From the NCBI RefSeq assembly GCF_001428105.1, contig NZ_LMSJ01000026.1, forward strand, positions 1 to 64,000: 64,000 nucleotides of DNA, in the 5' to 3' direction. The DNA comes from Paenibacillus sp. Soil766 (GTDB taxonomy: Bacteria > Bacillota > Bacilli > Paenibacillales > NBRC-103111). Made by a program: the position numbers and the translations under genes. Of the stretch, positions 43,615 through 52,861 are shown piece after piece. The notes beneath the pieces are model-generated. The model was not told the origin of the DNA. It did not search any database and was given only the letters and a program-made list of their open reading frames with translations. The stretch's first letter is position 1; each line of letters starts with the position of its first letter.

Positions 43615-43746
43615 GTTTGTATTTTACGAAAATATTTCCCAATCAGATAAAAATTAATTTTACTAATGTGCTTGTTCCTTGACACCCAATCACTTCTCTT
43701 AGACTTGCATATTATGAAGAGAGAGAATAGGAAAGGGTGATAATCG

Positions 43747-46209
43747 ATGGCGGAGAGCTCATACGTAATAGAATTAAAAAGATGGAATATTAGAAATGAT
43801 GGCAGTCAAGCAGTAAGTACTACTAAGGGAATAAACGATGCTTTGATTTGGGCCCAAAATAATGGATATAGTGGCTGTAAGTTGCCGTCAGGTAGCTATT
43901 TAGTGGATAAAGATAGTCAAATTCAGATGGTGAGTAATATGACCCTGGACTTGTTTGGCTGCTTAATTAAGAAAGAAACAAATGGGTATCAAAATTACGT
44001 TACCATCAGTGTTACCAATAAAGCAAACGCTACCATACTGGGGGGGGTTATACAGGGAGATAAGGGCACTCACGACTATACGACAATAAATGGCCCGCAT
44101 GAAGGGGGGAAGGGTATTGAAGTAACGGGATCAAGAAATACAACATTAGATAGTGTTGAAGTAAAAGAAACAACTGGATATGGGATAGCTATAAGTTTCT
44201 TTTATAACCATTCATATTGGGTATACTTATCTGATCTAGAGACAGGGACATTTGATTCTGCGGGAAAAGCATTAGTTAATGCCAATTGGGTGAGAACCAA
44301 CAAATTTTATGCGTTGTCAGAGCCTCAGATTCAAAAAATGGGATACTTTATGGTATGTGGCAATGGTTACGGAGGATATGGAAATGGTCTGGATCTATCT
44401 AAAAAGTTGGTCACAGCATTTTTTTATGACAATAATAATAACTACTTAGGTCAATTAACCCGCAGAACGTATGAGGAATTTTATGTATCTACTTTACCAG
44501 CGGGAGCAACCAAATTTAAGTTATCATACAGGTATAAAATCGGAGAGATATTAGACAGTACAACAACAATTCGCTCTGATGCATATTCGAAAGGAGTAAA
44601 TATCGTTAACTGTTTTATTCATGACTGCAGAACATTGGGTATTTCAGGTAGTGGCCAATACATTAACATAGAAAACTGTGAAATTTCGAAGAATGGCGGT
44701 ACTGCACCAGGGTTTGGTATTGATATTGAAGATGGTTATAACTTGAATCAAAACATAACGATAAGAAACAATTATTTCCATGATAATAAGAATGGTGATG
44801 TTGTCGTTGTCAGTGCGAGAAATGTACTGCTCGAACTTAATAAATTCAACGGTACAGTTAGTTTTGGAGGATCAAGAGGCGAAAATTATGTATCTCAATA
44901 TAATGAGTATAACGGTGCAACAGGCAGTGGAACTTCATTGAATGGTGGCGATGGAACTTTCTGTGTATTTCGATATGATCATTTTACCGGTGGCCAACCA
45001 TTGCTATCCGGTAATTTGCTGTATGAAAATTCAGTATTTGACGAGGTTTCATTTCTTCTGCAATCTGATAATTATCTTGAAACAACCTTTAAGGGCTGTA
45101 GATTTAACTTCGATAATCCAGATCAAGGTTGGGCCTGGAATATGAGAAAAGGATCTTTAGTATTTTACCAGTGTGAATTTACTATTAACTGCAAATATTA
45201 TTACTTTTATAATGAAGGACATTTTGGAGATCCTACCAAGAACAATTTGACTTTAAAAGAGTGCGTTATTAATGCCAGCATACCACTGGGAGGATATAAG
45301 GTAAATAAATTGATTTTAATCGGAAATAGCTTCATAGGCACAAAGGATAATAAATATCAATATCTTGACATACAAGCAAACAATGTCTTAATGACTGATA
45401 ATGTAATCGATGGTGTCAATATGAATTTAAATGGTGGTATTGGAACGAATTCAATTGTGACAATAAAAGACAATTCGATAACTATAAATAAATCAGATTT
45501 GAATTTTGGACCAGAACGAAACGAAGGTATATATATACGTAGATTTGATACTGTATTTGTTGAAAACAACAAAATAAATTTTATATACAATGGTAAAAAC
45601 CAATTAAGAGGACTCTCTATTTTTAGTGAAAAAATGGTCAACATTAAAGATAATAATTATACTTCTTCTACTGCTATAAGCAAGATAGAATTATTTGGCG
45701 CCTATAGAGCAAATGGAGATACAATTCCTGTGCCTTTGCTCGTAGCTGTCATCAAAGATAATATCTCAAGTAAAGTGACAGAGGTAAGGGACAGTACTTT
45801 TATTACACAATTATCGAGAACAGCTGGGAATGAAACAGTCAATTTGGAATCTAGCGTGGGTGATGACACTCTTGGATCATCGGTGTCAGTGCCTATTACT
45901 GGTGTATATGTGATTGGTCAAAAAATCTATAACTCCGTTCCAAAGCCGGGTGGATATTTAGGATGGATATGTACATCAGGGGGTTATGCTAACAATCAAA
46001 CTTGGATAGCGAATAAGAGTTACACCAAGGGCAATAGAATCAACTTAAATGGTCACGTTTATGAATCAATGAATAGTGGTACGTCTGGTGTAACGCGTCC
46101 AACATTTCCAACCAATTCCGGGGGCTCGGTTAATGATAATAATATTATCTGGAAAGAAATTGGTCTCTTAGCAATATTCAATACGTTTGGAATCATTAAT
46201 CCATTTTGA
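43747..46209 (+). CDS. Right-handed beta-helix protein, tailspike/pectate-lyase-like, no signal peptide
   Basis: An 820-residue protein. Residues 1-110 match the pectate lyase superfamily start (WNIRNDGSQAVSTTKGINDALIWA, then LPSGSYLV). Many NN-rich beta-helix coils follow (VNIVNCFIHDC, ITIRNNYFHDN, NVLMTDNVIDG). The C-terminal 90 residues hold a module with W.ANKSYTKGNRINLNGHVYESMNSGTSG, common in phage structural and glycan-binding proteins. No secretion signal is visible. It may degrade or modify polysaccharide, and its paralogue at 46285 is secreted. Confidence 0.78.
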   Translation: MAESSYVIELKRWNIRNDGSQAVSTTKGINDALIWAQNNGYSGCKLPSGSYLVDKDSQIQMVSNMTLDLFGCLIKKETNGYQNYVTISVTNKANATILGGVIQGDKGTHDYTTINGPHEGGKGIEVTGSRNTTLDSVEVKETTGYGIAISFFYNHSYWVYLSDLETGTFDSAGKALVNANWVRTNKFYALSEPQIQKMGYFMVCGNGYGGYGNGLDLSKKLVTAFFYDNNNNYLGQLTRRTYEEFYVSTLPAGATKFKLSYRYKIGEILDSTTTIRSDAYSKGVNIVNCFIHDCRTLGISGSGQYINIENCEISKNGGTAPGFGIDIEDGYNLNQNITIRNNYFHDNKNGDVVVVSARNVLLELNKFNGTVSFGGSRGENYVSQYNEYNGATGSGTSLNGGDGTFCVFRYDHFTGGQPLLSGNLLYENSVFDEVSFLLQSDNYLETTFKGCRFNFDNPDQGWAWNMRKGSLVFYQCEFTINCKYYYFYNEGHFGDPTKNNLTLKECVINASIPLGGYKVNKLILIGNSFIGTKDNKYQYLDIQANNVLMTDNVIDGVNMNLNGGIGTNSIVTIKDNSITINKSDLNFGPERNEGIYIRRFDTVFVENNKINFIYNGKNQLRGLSIFSEKMVNIKDNNYTSSTAISKIELFGAYRANGDTIPVPLLVAVIKDNISSKVTEVRDSTFITQLSRTAGNETVNLESSVGDDTLGSSVSVPITGVYVIGQKIYNSVPKPGGYLGWICTSGGYANNQTWIANKSYTKGNRINLNGHVYESMNSGTSGVTRPTFPTNSGGSVNDNNIIWKEIGLLAIFNTFGIINPF

Positions 46210-46232
46210 ACACCGACCGCGGCGAATATAAA

Positions 46233-46267
46233 CAAGCTACTTCCAGTTCAATACAAGAAGTAGCTTG
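46233..46267. terminator. Hairpin between convergent beta-helix genes
   Basis: An 11-base perfect stem CAAGCTACTTC (46233-46243) / GAAGTAGCTTG (46257-46267). There is no long T run on the plus side, so it may be a weak two-way terminator. Confidence 0.6.
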
Positions 46268-46284
46268 CAGCTCGGTTTAAATAA

Positions 46285-48438
46285 TTACTGCGTTAGTTCA
46301 TTATCTTTATTAATATCGTTTGACTTTAAATTGAATTTTGCACCTACGAAAATATTGCTGGAAATCGTATAAGCAGGTGCACCTGTTCCTGCGTCAATGG
46401 AGTGAATTCCAATTAAATCTTTATTTGTTTTTAATGTGTTATTTTTAAATGTAAATGATTTAACTTGGGCTAGTTTGGTTGAGCCACCAATTGATCCTAA
46501 TTTGATAAATGGTGTACTTTTAAGTGTAAGATTATTAGCAGTGAAGGTGCTGTTTAGAAATGATAACTGTTTTGCCCCTTGGATATAAATTGCAGCTGCG
46601 TAACCAACATCTTTTGAAATAGTAAAGTTAGAATTATTGAAATTGACATCTGGTTCTCCATACAAATTATTTATTGTAAATATCTTACCTAAAGCATTAA
46701 AAGTACAATTATTAAAAGTATATTTACCTGGTTGATTAAAAAGCAACCCAACAGATTCAGTTGTTGTGGATGAAAACTTACAATTATTATAAGTTCCTGC
46801 GGGGAATATCGTTCCATTGAAAGCATTAAAGTCTTGAACAATTAAGTTATCATAAATATTTTTATCTGTTCCTTTACCTGCTAGTGCCGAGAGTGTAGTC
46901 AATCCTTTTATTGTGATATTTGAAAGGTGGACAGGATTATTCCCAACGTTCAGAGATCTGGGAGATGTTGAGTTGGTATTGGTAATTGTAACATTCTCTA
47001 CTTTTGATCCGAATGGATCAGTGTTATTCAAATTTAAAGTGCTATTATTTAAAGTCGCATTTGTGAATGTGTTATTTGTTGCGCTCAGATTAACTTGCGA
47101 GTTATTGAATTTGTTTTGATCTGCAACGCCGGTCCCGCCCATTGTAAAGCTACCATTATTAAATGTATTGTATGTAATGGTTGTATTTGGAAAAGCCTTC
47201 CAGATGTACAGACATAGATTACTTTCAAATAAATTATCAGTAATTGAAGCAGTGTTCCCATCAGCAAATACGATATCTCCACCTGTATTATTGTAAAAGT
47301 GATTATTTTTTATAATAAGGTTATTATTGGGGAAAAAACCTTGCGCTTCCGCGTCAATTCCATATTGGGGAGCAGTTCCACTGATATCGTGAAATTTACT
47401 ATTACTAATTTCAATTCCATCTACGCCGACAATTGAAATTCCCTGCCTTCTATTGAATGCTGATTCTGAGTTTTTTATTATTATGTTTCTAGATACATCA
47501 TTACTAAAAAGTTTTACGAAAAAATTATTAAGGTCATTAGAACTAAATACAGGGTTAAATGTATCAGCGCCTACTGGGATTTGAACTAGGTCGACTCCAA
47601 ATCTGACTTGTTTAACTGAAGATAAATATTTACCTTTACTATAAAAATAAACATCATATTTGTTACTATTAACACCTTGTGGTTGCTCAAAGACAAAGTA
47701 TTTTCTTCCTACATAATTTGGGTTTGTAAAGTCTAGGGCAATCTTACTTCTAATTTTTGATGTGGAATTTATAAAGTTGCCCTTATTATCGATATCGCCA
47801 TAAACGTAGCTTTTGCCATATAAGCCAGCGATTCCAACGATTGAGCCACTAATTGTAATGCCATCTCCAGTAAAATTAAATGTTTTAACGCCATCTATCG
47901 TTAAATTGTATGCACCTTCTGAGAATATTCCGATACCGGATTCATGAGTTCCAGTGCTATAAGATTGGTCTTTCCCGCTGAAATTATGTGACTGTTTATC
48001 CCCTTGATAAGTTCCACCTTTTAGAGTTACATTATTTACTCCATAGCCAACGTTAATTGTACGATAGCCTTCAAACCCATTACTTTCTTTTTGAATAATC
48101 GTTGAATCATCAAGTAAGAATGTCATATTGCTTACCATGTTTATTTGCGCTTGCGGATCATTTGGACTATTTCCTTTACTAATTAAATATTTGCCAGTCG
48201 GCATTTTGAAGATTCGGTAACCTTGATTATGTGCCCATTGCAATGCTTGATTTATTCCATTTGTCGTTTCGATTGGATGTGTTCCGTCATTATAGACATT
48301 CCAACGGGAAAGTTCTAAGTTGTATGTTGTAGGCACTGCTGTTTGTGTTGAAGCTTCGACAGAAGGTGCTGCCCCAACATGTAAAGATTGAAAAGAAAGA
48401 ATGAAAAATATTAGTATTCCTAATGCCTTTGAAGTCAT
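46285..48438 (-). CDS. Secreted right-handed beta-helix protein (pectate lyase superfamily)
   Basis: A 717-residue protein with a signal peptide (residues 1-24, cut near VGAA). The mature N-terminus, YNLELSRWNVYNDGTHPIETTNGINQALQWA, is paralogous to the start of the 43747 protein (YVIELKRWNIRNDGSQAVSTTKGIN). The same order of MVSNMTF, KESNGFE and GGTYQGDK follows. Dozens of helix coils then extend to the C-terminus without the Trp-rich terminal module of the paralogue. It could be an exopolysaccharide lyase or glycan-binding matrix protein. Confidence 0.8.
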   Translation of the reverse strand: MTSKALGILIFFILSFQSLHVGAAPSVEASTQTAVPTTYNLELSRWNVYNDGTHPIETTNGINQALQWAHNQGYRIFKMPTGKYLISKGNSPNDPQAQINMVSNMTFLLDDSTIIQKESNGFEGYRTINVGYGVNNVTLKGGTYQGDKQSHNFSGKDQSYSTGTHESGIGIFSEGAYNLTIDGVKTFNFTGDGITISGSIVGIAGLYGKSYVYGDIDNKGNFINSTSKIRSKIALDFTNPNYVGRKYFVFEQPQGVNSNKYDVYFYSKGKYLSSVKQVRFGVDLVQIPVGADTFNPVFSSNDLNNFFVKLFSNDVSRNIIIKNSESAFNRRQGISIVGVDGIEISNSKFHDISGTAPQYGIDAEAQGFFPNNNLIIKNNHFYNNTGGDIVFADGNTASITDNLFESNLCLYIWKAFPNTTITYNTFNNGSFTMGGTGVADQNKFNNSQVNLSATNNTFTNATLNNSTLNLNNTDPFGSKVENVTITNTNSTSPRSLNVGNNPVHLSNITIKGLTTLSALAGKGTDKNIYDNLIVQDFNAFNGTIFPAGTYNNCKFSSTTTESVGLLFNQPGKYTFNNCTFNALGKIFTINNLYGEPDVNFNNSNFTISKDVGYAAAIYIQGAKQLSFLNSTFTANNLTLKSTPFIKLGSIGGSTKLAQVKSFTFKNNTLKTNKDLIGIHSIDAGTGAPAYTISSNIFVGAKFNLKSNDINKDNELTQ

Positions 48439-48584
48439 TTTCTAACCATCCTTAATGAGTTATTTATATTCATGTAACATTGTACACTAAAAAAAGGGGA
48501 ATATATCGAAAGAAGTCATAAAATGGATATAAAAAATTTGAATGTGAAATAATCCTTTGAACATAGGATAGAAAATTATTAGTA

Positions 48585-48613
48585 TTGACATGTTCTTTAT
48601 AAAGAACTACAAT
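48585..48613 (+). promoter_or_regulatory. Promoter of the core eps operon with SinR-type palindrome in the spacer
   Basis: TTGACA (48585-48590), 17-base spacer, TACAAT (48608-48613). GTTCTTTATAAAGAAC (48592-48607) fills the spacer, as at 32027. The transcript would have a leader of about 345 bases before epsC. Confidence 0.85.
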
Positions 48614-48662
48614 ATAATTAACTATTTGGGATCAGTGATTAGTATTTTTTTTTACTCAAATT

Positions 48663-48747
48663 GTTCTTTATAAAGAATTATTTCGTGAAAAACGTTCTTT
48701 ATAATAGGGTGTTACTAATCCTTTTAGTTTTGTTCTTTATGAAGAAC
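48663..48747 (+). promoter_or_regulatory. Three further SinR-type boxes in the eps leader
   Basis: GTTCTTTATAAAGAAT (48663-48678), a single GTTCTTT box with a degenerate second arm (48694-48709), and GTTCTTTATGAAGAAC (48732-48747). With the promoter site, this makes four sites over 156 bases, suited to cooperative binding or a roadblock. Confidence 0.7.
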
Positions 48748-48750
48748 ATC

Positions 48751-48916
48751 AAGAGTGCTCCTATATACGCTCCGGTAATGCCTCCTTACCGTTATCAACG
48801 GAGGCACTCGATCATGCTGTGGGTTTGTTTATAGGACCTTAGACGCGAGTCGTCAAGAGTGTGGTGAGAGGTGGGGTTAGATGCCCCATTGATTAAAGGG
48901 TTTAATTATAAGGTCT
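48751..48916 (+). ncRNA. EAR/epsC-type antitermination RNA element
   Basis: Between the operators and epsC lies a structured leader. Closing helix TCCTATA (48759-48765) / TATAGGA (48830-48836). Hairpin CGGTAA (48773-48778) / TTACCG (48786-48791), whose loop TGCCTCC pairs with downstream GGAGGCA (48800-48806) to form a pseudoknot. Then GACCTTA (48835-48841) / TAAGGTC (48909-48915) enclosing GACG/CGTC and TGGGG/CCCCA hairpins. In B. subtilis the eps-associated RNA lies between epsB and epsC and allows polymerase to read through terminators of the long operon. Position and pseudoknot match. I identify it from structure and place, not from an alignment. Confidence 0.75.
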
Positions 48917-48964
48917 TTCTCCAAAGGCCCTATACTTAAGAACTTTAAGAAAGGGTGGATTTAT

Positions 48965-50794
48965 GTGTCATATAGCCAACGGTTGTCGCTTTTAATTATA
49001 GCGGACTCCTTTATTGTATTAACCTCTATTTTCTTTAGCCGATTCTTATTAAGCGCAGATTTACGAGTTATCACGTTGCCGTTAGTTGTAAGTGCAATCG
49101 CATTGTTAGTCAGTCATCATGTATTTTCACTGAGGTATAAACTTTATAAAAAAGCGTGGGAATACGCGAGTGTAGGCGAGTTAATCATTGTTTTTAAAGC
49201 TGTTTCGTACTCAATTATTGCTGCTGCGTGTGTTCAACAGATTGTTGTTCAAGATATTTACTTTCGGTTACTCGCTGTTACATGGATGTTACATATTTTG
49301 TTAATCGGCGGCTCTCGCTTCTGTTGGAGATTACTACGTGGCACGTTGACGAAGAAGACGGACAACAAGAAGCGGACATTGATTATTGGCGCTGGATCAG
49401 CTGGTACGATGGTAGCTAGACAGCTAATAAAGAATAGCGATACTGAGTTGCTACCAGTCGCGTTTATTGATGATAACGTGCATATCCACAATCTAGATAT
49501 TATGGGGATTCCAGTTGTTGGTGGTATAAGTCGAATTGAGAAGACAGTTTCTGAACTTGGCATTGACAGCATTATCATTGCGATTCCTTCCTTAGGACGG
49601 AAAGAGTTAAATGCGATTTTTCAAGAATGCGCCAAAACGACGGCCAAAACTCAAACCCTGCCCATGTTAGAGGATCTTGTAACAGGTAAGCTTTCGGTCA
49701 ACCAATTCATGGATGTTCATGTTGAGGATCTCTTGGGTAGGGAGCCAATCGAGCTTGATATCGCAAGTATTTCTGAGTTTGTTACCCACAAAGTGGTATT
49801 GGTAACCGGTGCAGGAGGATCCATTGGCTCTGAAATCTGCCGTCAGGTTTCTAAATTCCAACCTAGCAAGCTCATCTTACTAGGGCATGGAGAGAACAGT
49901 ATCTATTCCATCGAAATGGAATTGAAGGACATATGTGAATACGACCAAACAGAATTCATTACAGAAATTGCTGATATCCAGGACTCACGCAAAATGATGG
50001 CCGTTATGAATCGACATCGCCCTGATGTCGTGTATCATGCGGCAGCACATAAGCATGTACCGCTGATGGAACGCAATCCCGAAGAAGCGGTTAAGAACAA
50101 CGTAATTGGAACGATGAACGTTGCAATTGCAGCAAACATGTATGAAGTGAATACCTTCGTCATGATTTCCACGGATAAAGCGGTCAATCCAACGAGTGTC
50201 ATGGGCGCCACGAAAAGAATGGCCGAGATGATCATCCAGGACATGGATAAAAGCAGCAATACGAAGTTCGTAGCCGTTCGTTTCGGCAATGTCTTGGGAA
50301 GCAGAGGCAGTGTCATTCCAAGGTTCAAGCATCAAATTGAAAAAGGCGGTCCCGTATCGGTCACCCATCCAGATATGATTCGTTACTTCATGACGATCCC
50401 AGAAGCATCTCGCCTCGTTATGCAAGCTGGTGCATTAGCTAAGGGTGGAGAAATTTTTGTCCTTGATATGGGTGAGCCTGTGAAAATTGTGGATCTGGCC
50501 AGGAATCTAATCAAGCTATCAGGCAACTCTGTGGAAGAGATCGGTATTGAATTTACCGGTATGAGGCCGGGAGAGAAGCTTTATGAAGAGCTTTTGAAAG
50601 CTGATGAGATCGAAGAGCAGCAAGTATACCCGAAGATTTATATCGGTAAAACAGCGGACTTATTTATGGATGAAATCAAAGAGACCATTTCCATGTACAA
50701 CACATTAGATAAGGATAGCTTAAGAGAGCGATTGCTTAATATTGGAAACAGCAATGTCCTTCTTCTATCCAAAAAATTATCATCTGTAGGCTGA
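48965..50794 (+). CDS. epsC: Nucleotide-sugar 4,6-dehydratase/epimerase, EpsC/CapD-like
   Basis: A 609-residue protein. Four N-terminal membrane helices (residues 8-115) are followed by a first Rossmann domain with GAGSAGTMVARQL near 141. The catalytic SDR domain has VTGAGGSIGSEICRQ near residue 280 and HAAAHKHVPLMERNPEEAVKNN, STDKAVNPTSVMGATKR (the Y-x-x-x-K site replaced by M-x-x-x-K) as in the FlaA1/PglF/CapD family. It makes a UDP-4-keto-6-deoxy sugar, the first step to the bacillosamine-type sugar completed by EpsN and EpsM. The start is GTG after AAAGGGTGG. Confidence 0.92.
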   Translation: MSYSQRLSLLIIADSFIVLTSIFFSRFLLSADLRVITLPLVVSAIALLVSHHVFSLRYKLYKKAWEYASVGELIIVFKAVSYSIIAAACVQQIVVQDIYFRLLAVTWMLHILLIGGSRFCWRLLRGTLTKKTDNKKRTLIIGAGSAGTMVARQLIKNSDTELLPVAFIDDNVHIHNLDIMGIPVVGGISRIEKTVSELGIDSIIIAIPSLGRKELNAIFQECAKTTAKTQTLPMLEDLVTGKLSVNQFMDVHVEDLLGREPIELDIASISEFVTHKVVLVTGAGGSIGSEICRQVSKFQPSKLILLGHGENSIYSIEMELKDICEYDQTEFITEIADIQDSRKMMAVMNRHRPDVVYHAAAHKHVPLMERNPEEAVKNNVIGTMNVAIAANMYEVNTFVMISTDKAVNPTSVMGATKRMAEMIIQDMDKSSNTKFVAVRFGNVLGSRGSVIPRFKHQIEKGGPVSVTHPDMIRYFMTIPEASRLVMQAGALAKGGEIFVLDMGEPVKIVDLARNLIKLSGNSVEEIGIEFTGMRPGEKLYEELLKADEIEEQQVYPKIYIGKTADLFMDEIKETISMYNTLDKDSLRERLLNIGNSNVLLLSKKLSSVG

Positions 50795-50812
50795 AAAGGA
50801 GCAATCCCCCTT

Positions 50813-51688
50813 ATGAAAGTTAGAAAAGCCATTATTCCAGCTGCGGGTCTGGGGACAAGATTCTTACCTGCAACGAAAGCCATGCCGAAAGAAATGCTGC
50901 CCATTGTTGATAAACCGACCATTCAATATATTGTTGAGGAAGCTGTTGAATCGGGTATTGAAGATATTATTATTGTGACCGGTAAAGGAAAGAGAGCTAT
51001 TGAGGATCACTTTGATAATTCCTTTGAGCTTGAGCAGAATTTATATGAGAAACAAAAATTTGATCTATTAACCGAAGTCCAGAAGTCATCCAGAGTCGAT
51101 ATTCATTATATTCGGCAAAAAGAGCCAAGAGGACTGGGGCATGCGATTTGGTGTGCGAGAAAGTTTATAGGGAATGAACCGTTCGCTGTTCTGTTAGGGG
51201 ATGACATTGTTCGGGCAGATAAACCTTGCCTCAAGCAAATGATGGACCAGTATGAGTATCGTCATTCCTCCATTATTGGGGTAAAACATGTATCAGATGA
51301 TGAAGTGTCCAGATACGGGATTGTTGATGGTAAACAAATTGAGGAGCGCTTATTTAGCATCAATCATTTAGTCGAGAAGCCCAAGAGAGAGGAAGCGCCA
51401 TCCAATCTTGCCATCATGGGTCGTTATATTCTGACACCTAGGATATTTGACATTCTCAATGATCAGAAGCCAGGCGCTGGCGGGGAAATTCAGCTAACGG
51501 ATGCCATTGAGGAGTTAAATATTCTTGAATCGGTGTATGCTTACGAATTTGTGGGCAAACGGTTCGATGTGGGTGAGAAGCTGGGTTTTATACAAACGAC
51601 GATCGATTACGCTTTACAGCGTGAGGATTTAAGAATTGAACTGCTCAACTATCTTTCTTCCATCATGGAGAAGGAATTAATTAAGTAG
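50813..51688 (+). CDS. galU: UTP-glucose-1-phosphate uridylyltransferase
   Basis: A 291-residue GalU/GtaB-type enzyme making UDP-glucose. KAIIPAAGLGTRFLPATKAMPKEMLPIVDKP is the nucleotide-binding start, with LGHAIWCA, VLLGDDI, GEIQLTDAI and the KRFDVGEKLGF end. Supplies precursor to galE and the eps glycosyltransferases. Follows epsC by 18 bases. Confidence 0.95.
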   Translation: MKVRKAIIPAAGLGTRFLPATKAMPKEMLPIVDKPTIQYIVEEAVESGIEDIIIVTGKGKRAIEDHFDNSFELEQNLYEKQKFDLLTEVQKSSRVDIHYIRQKEPRGLGHAIWCARKFIGNEPFAVLLGDDIVRADKPCLKQMMDQYEYRHSSIIGVKHVSDDEVSRYGIVDGKQIEERLFSINHLVEKPKREEAPSNLAIMGRYILTPRIFDILNDQKPGAGGEIQLTDAIEELNILESVYAYEFVGKRFDVGEKLGFIQTTIDYALQREDLRIELLNYLSSIMEKELIK

Positions 51689-51697
51689 GGGATACTT

Positions 51698-52861
51698 ATG
51701 TCTAAGAAAATACTATTATGTGCCACGGTTGATTATCACTTTCGAGCATTTCACTTGCCCTATATGAAGTGGTTTAAAGAGCAGGGTTGGGAGGTCCATA
51801 TTGCCGCTAACGGTGATATGGACCTTCCTTATGTCGACGCGAAGTTTAACATTCCGATCCAAAGATCACCTTTTAAACGAATGAACAAGAAAGCATATGC
51901 AGAATTAAAGTCAATCATTGATGAAAATGGCTATGATATTATTCACTGCCATACGCCAATGGGAGGAGTGCTGGCTCGTATAGCGGCGCGGGAAGCTCGT
52001 AGGTATGGGACCAAGGTTATCTACACGGCTCATGGGTTTCACTTTTGCAAAGGCGCACCATTTATTAATTGGATGCTCTATTACCCGCTTGAGAAAATAC
52101 TTTCTTACTGGACAGATTGTTTAATAACAATTAATGAAGAAGATTACAAATTGGCGATTGACCACCGGTTTAGAGCGAGGCGTATTGAGCATGTACATGG
52201 CGTAGGCGTAGATACGGAACGGTTTCGACCAATGAATGAAACGAAGAAACATGAGTTGAAAATGAAGGCAGGTTATTCATCAGGGGATATTCTTCTGTTT
52301 TATGCCGCAGAGTTTAACCAAAACAAGAATCAGCAATTGTTAATTCACGCACTATCGTTACTTAATAATGATGTCAATAACGTGAATAACGTGAAACTGC
52401 TGCTGGCCGGAGAAGGACCGTTGAAAGAACAGTGTATAGAACTTGCCAGGGGATTGGGTGTAGCAGATCAAGTTGACTTTCTGGGTTATCGCAAAGATAT
52501 TGAACGACTTTTACCGATGTGTGATGTTGCAGTTGCTTCTAGTTTGCGCGAAGGACTTCCATTGAATTTGATGGAAGCTATGGCCTGCGCCCTTCCAATT
52601 ATCGCTAGCAGCAACAGAGGTCATAGAGAGTTAGTACATAATGATGATAACGGTTGGATTGTAGATCCCAATGACTCAGAGGCAATGGCAGCGAAAGTTA
52701 AGCTGCTCGCTCACCATAAGGATTTGCGACTAAAACTAGGCAAGTCGGGCAGAGAGATGGTTGAAAGCAGATACGCTATTCATTCGGTATTAGATGAGAA
52801 GCGAATGATATATTCACTATTTATGGATAAAAAGGTGGAGGGAATGTGGGAGATCCAATAA
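51698..52861 (+). CDS. epsD: GT4 glycosyltransferase, EpsD-like
   Basis: A 387-residue GT-B enzyme. LLCATVDYHFRAFHLPYMKWFKEQGW at the N-terminus, HCHTPMGGVLARIAAREARRYGTKV, and YTAHGFHFCKGAPFINW are very close to what I recall of B. subtilis EpsD. The donor half has EFNQNKNQQLLIHAL and SSLREGLPLNLMEAMACALPII. Transfers a sugar during repeat-unit assembly. Confidence 0.9.
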   Translation: MSKKILLCATVDYHFRAFHLPYMKWFKEQGWEVHIAANGDMDLPYVDAKFNIPIQRSPFKRMNKKAYAELKSIIDENGYDIIHCHTPMGGVLARIAAREARRYGTKVIYTAHGFHFCKGAPFINWMLYYPLEKILSYWTDCLITINEEDYKLAIDHRFRARRIEHVHGVGVDTERFRPMNETKKHELKMKAGYSSGDILLFYAAEFNQNKNQQLLIHALSLLNNDVNNVNNVKLLLAGEGPLKEQCIELARGLGVADQVDFLGYRKDIERLLPMCDVAVASSLREGLPLNLMEAMACALPIIASSNRGHRELVHNDDNGWIVDPNDSEAMAAKVKLLAHHKDLRLKLGKSGREMVESRYAIHSVLDEKRMIYSLFMDKKVEGMWEIQ

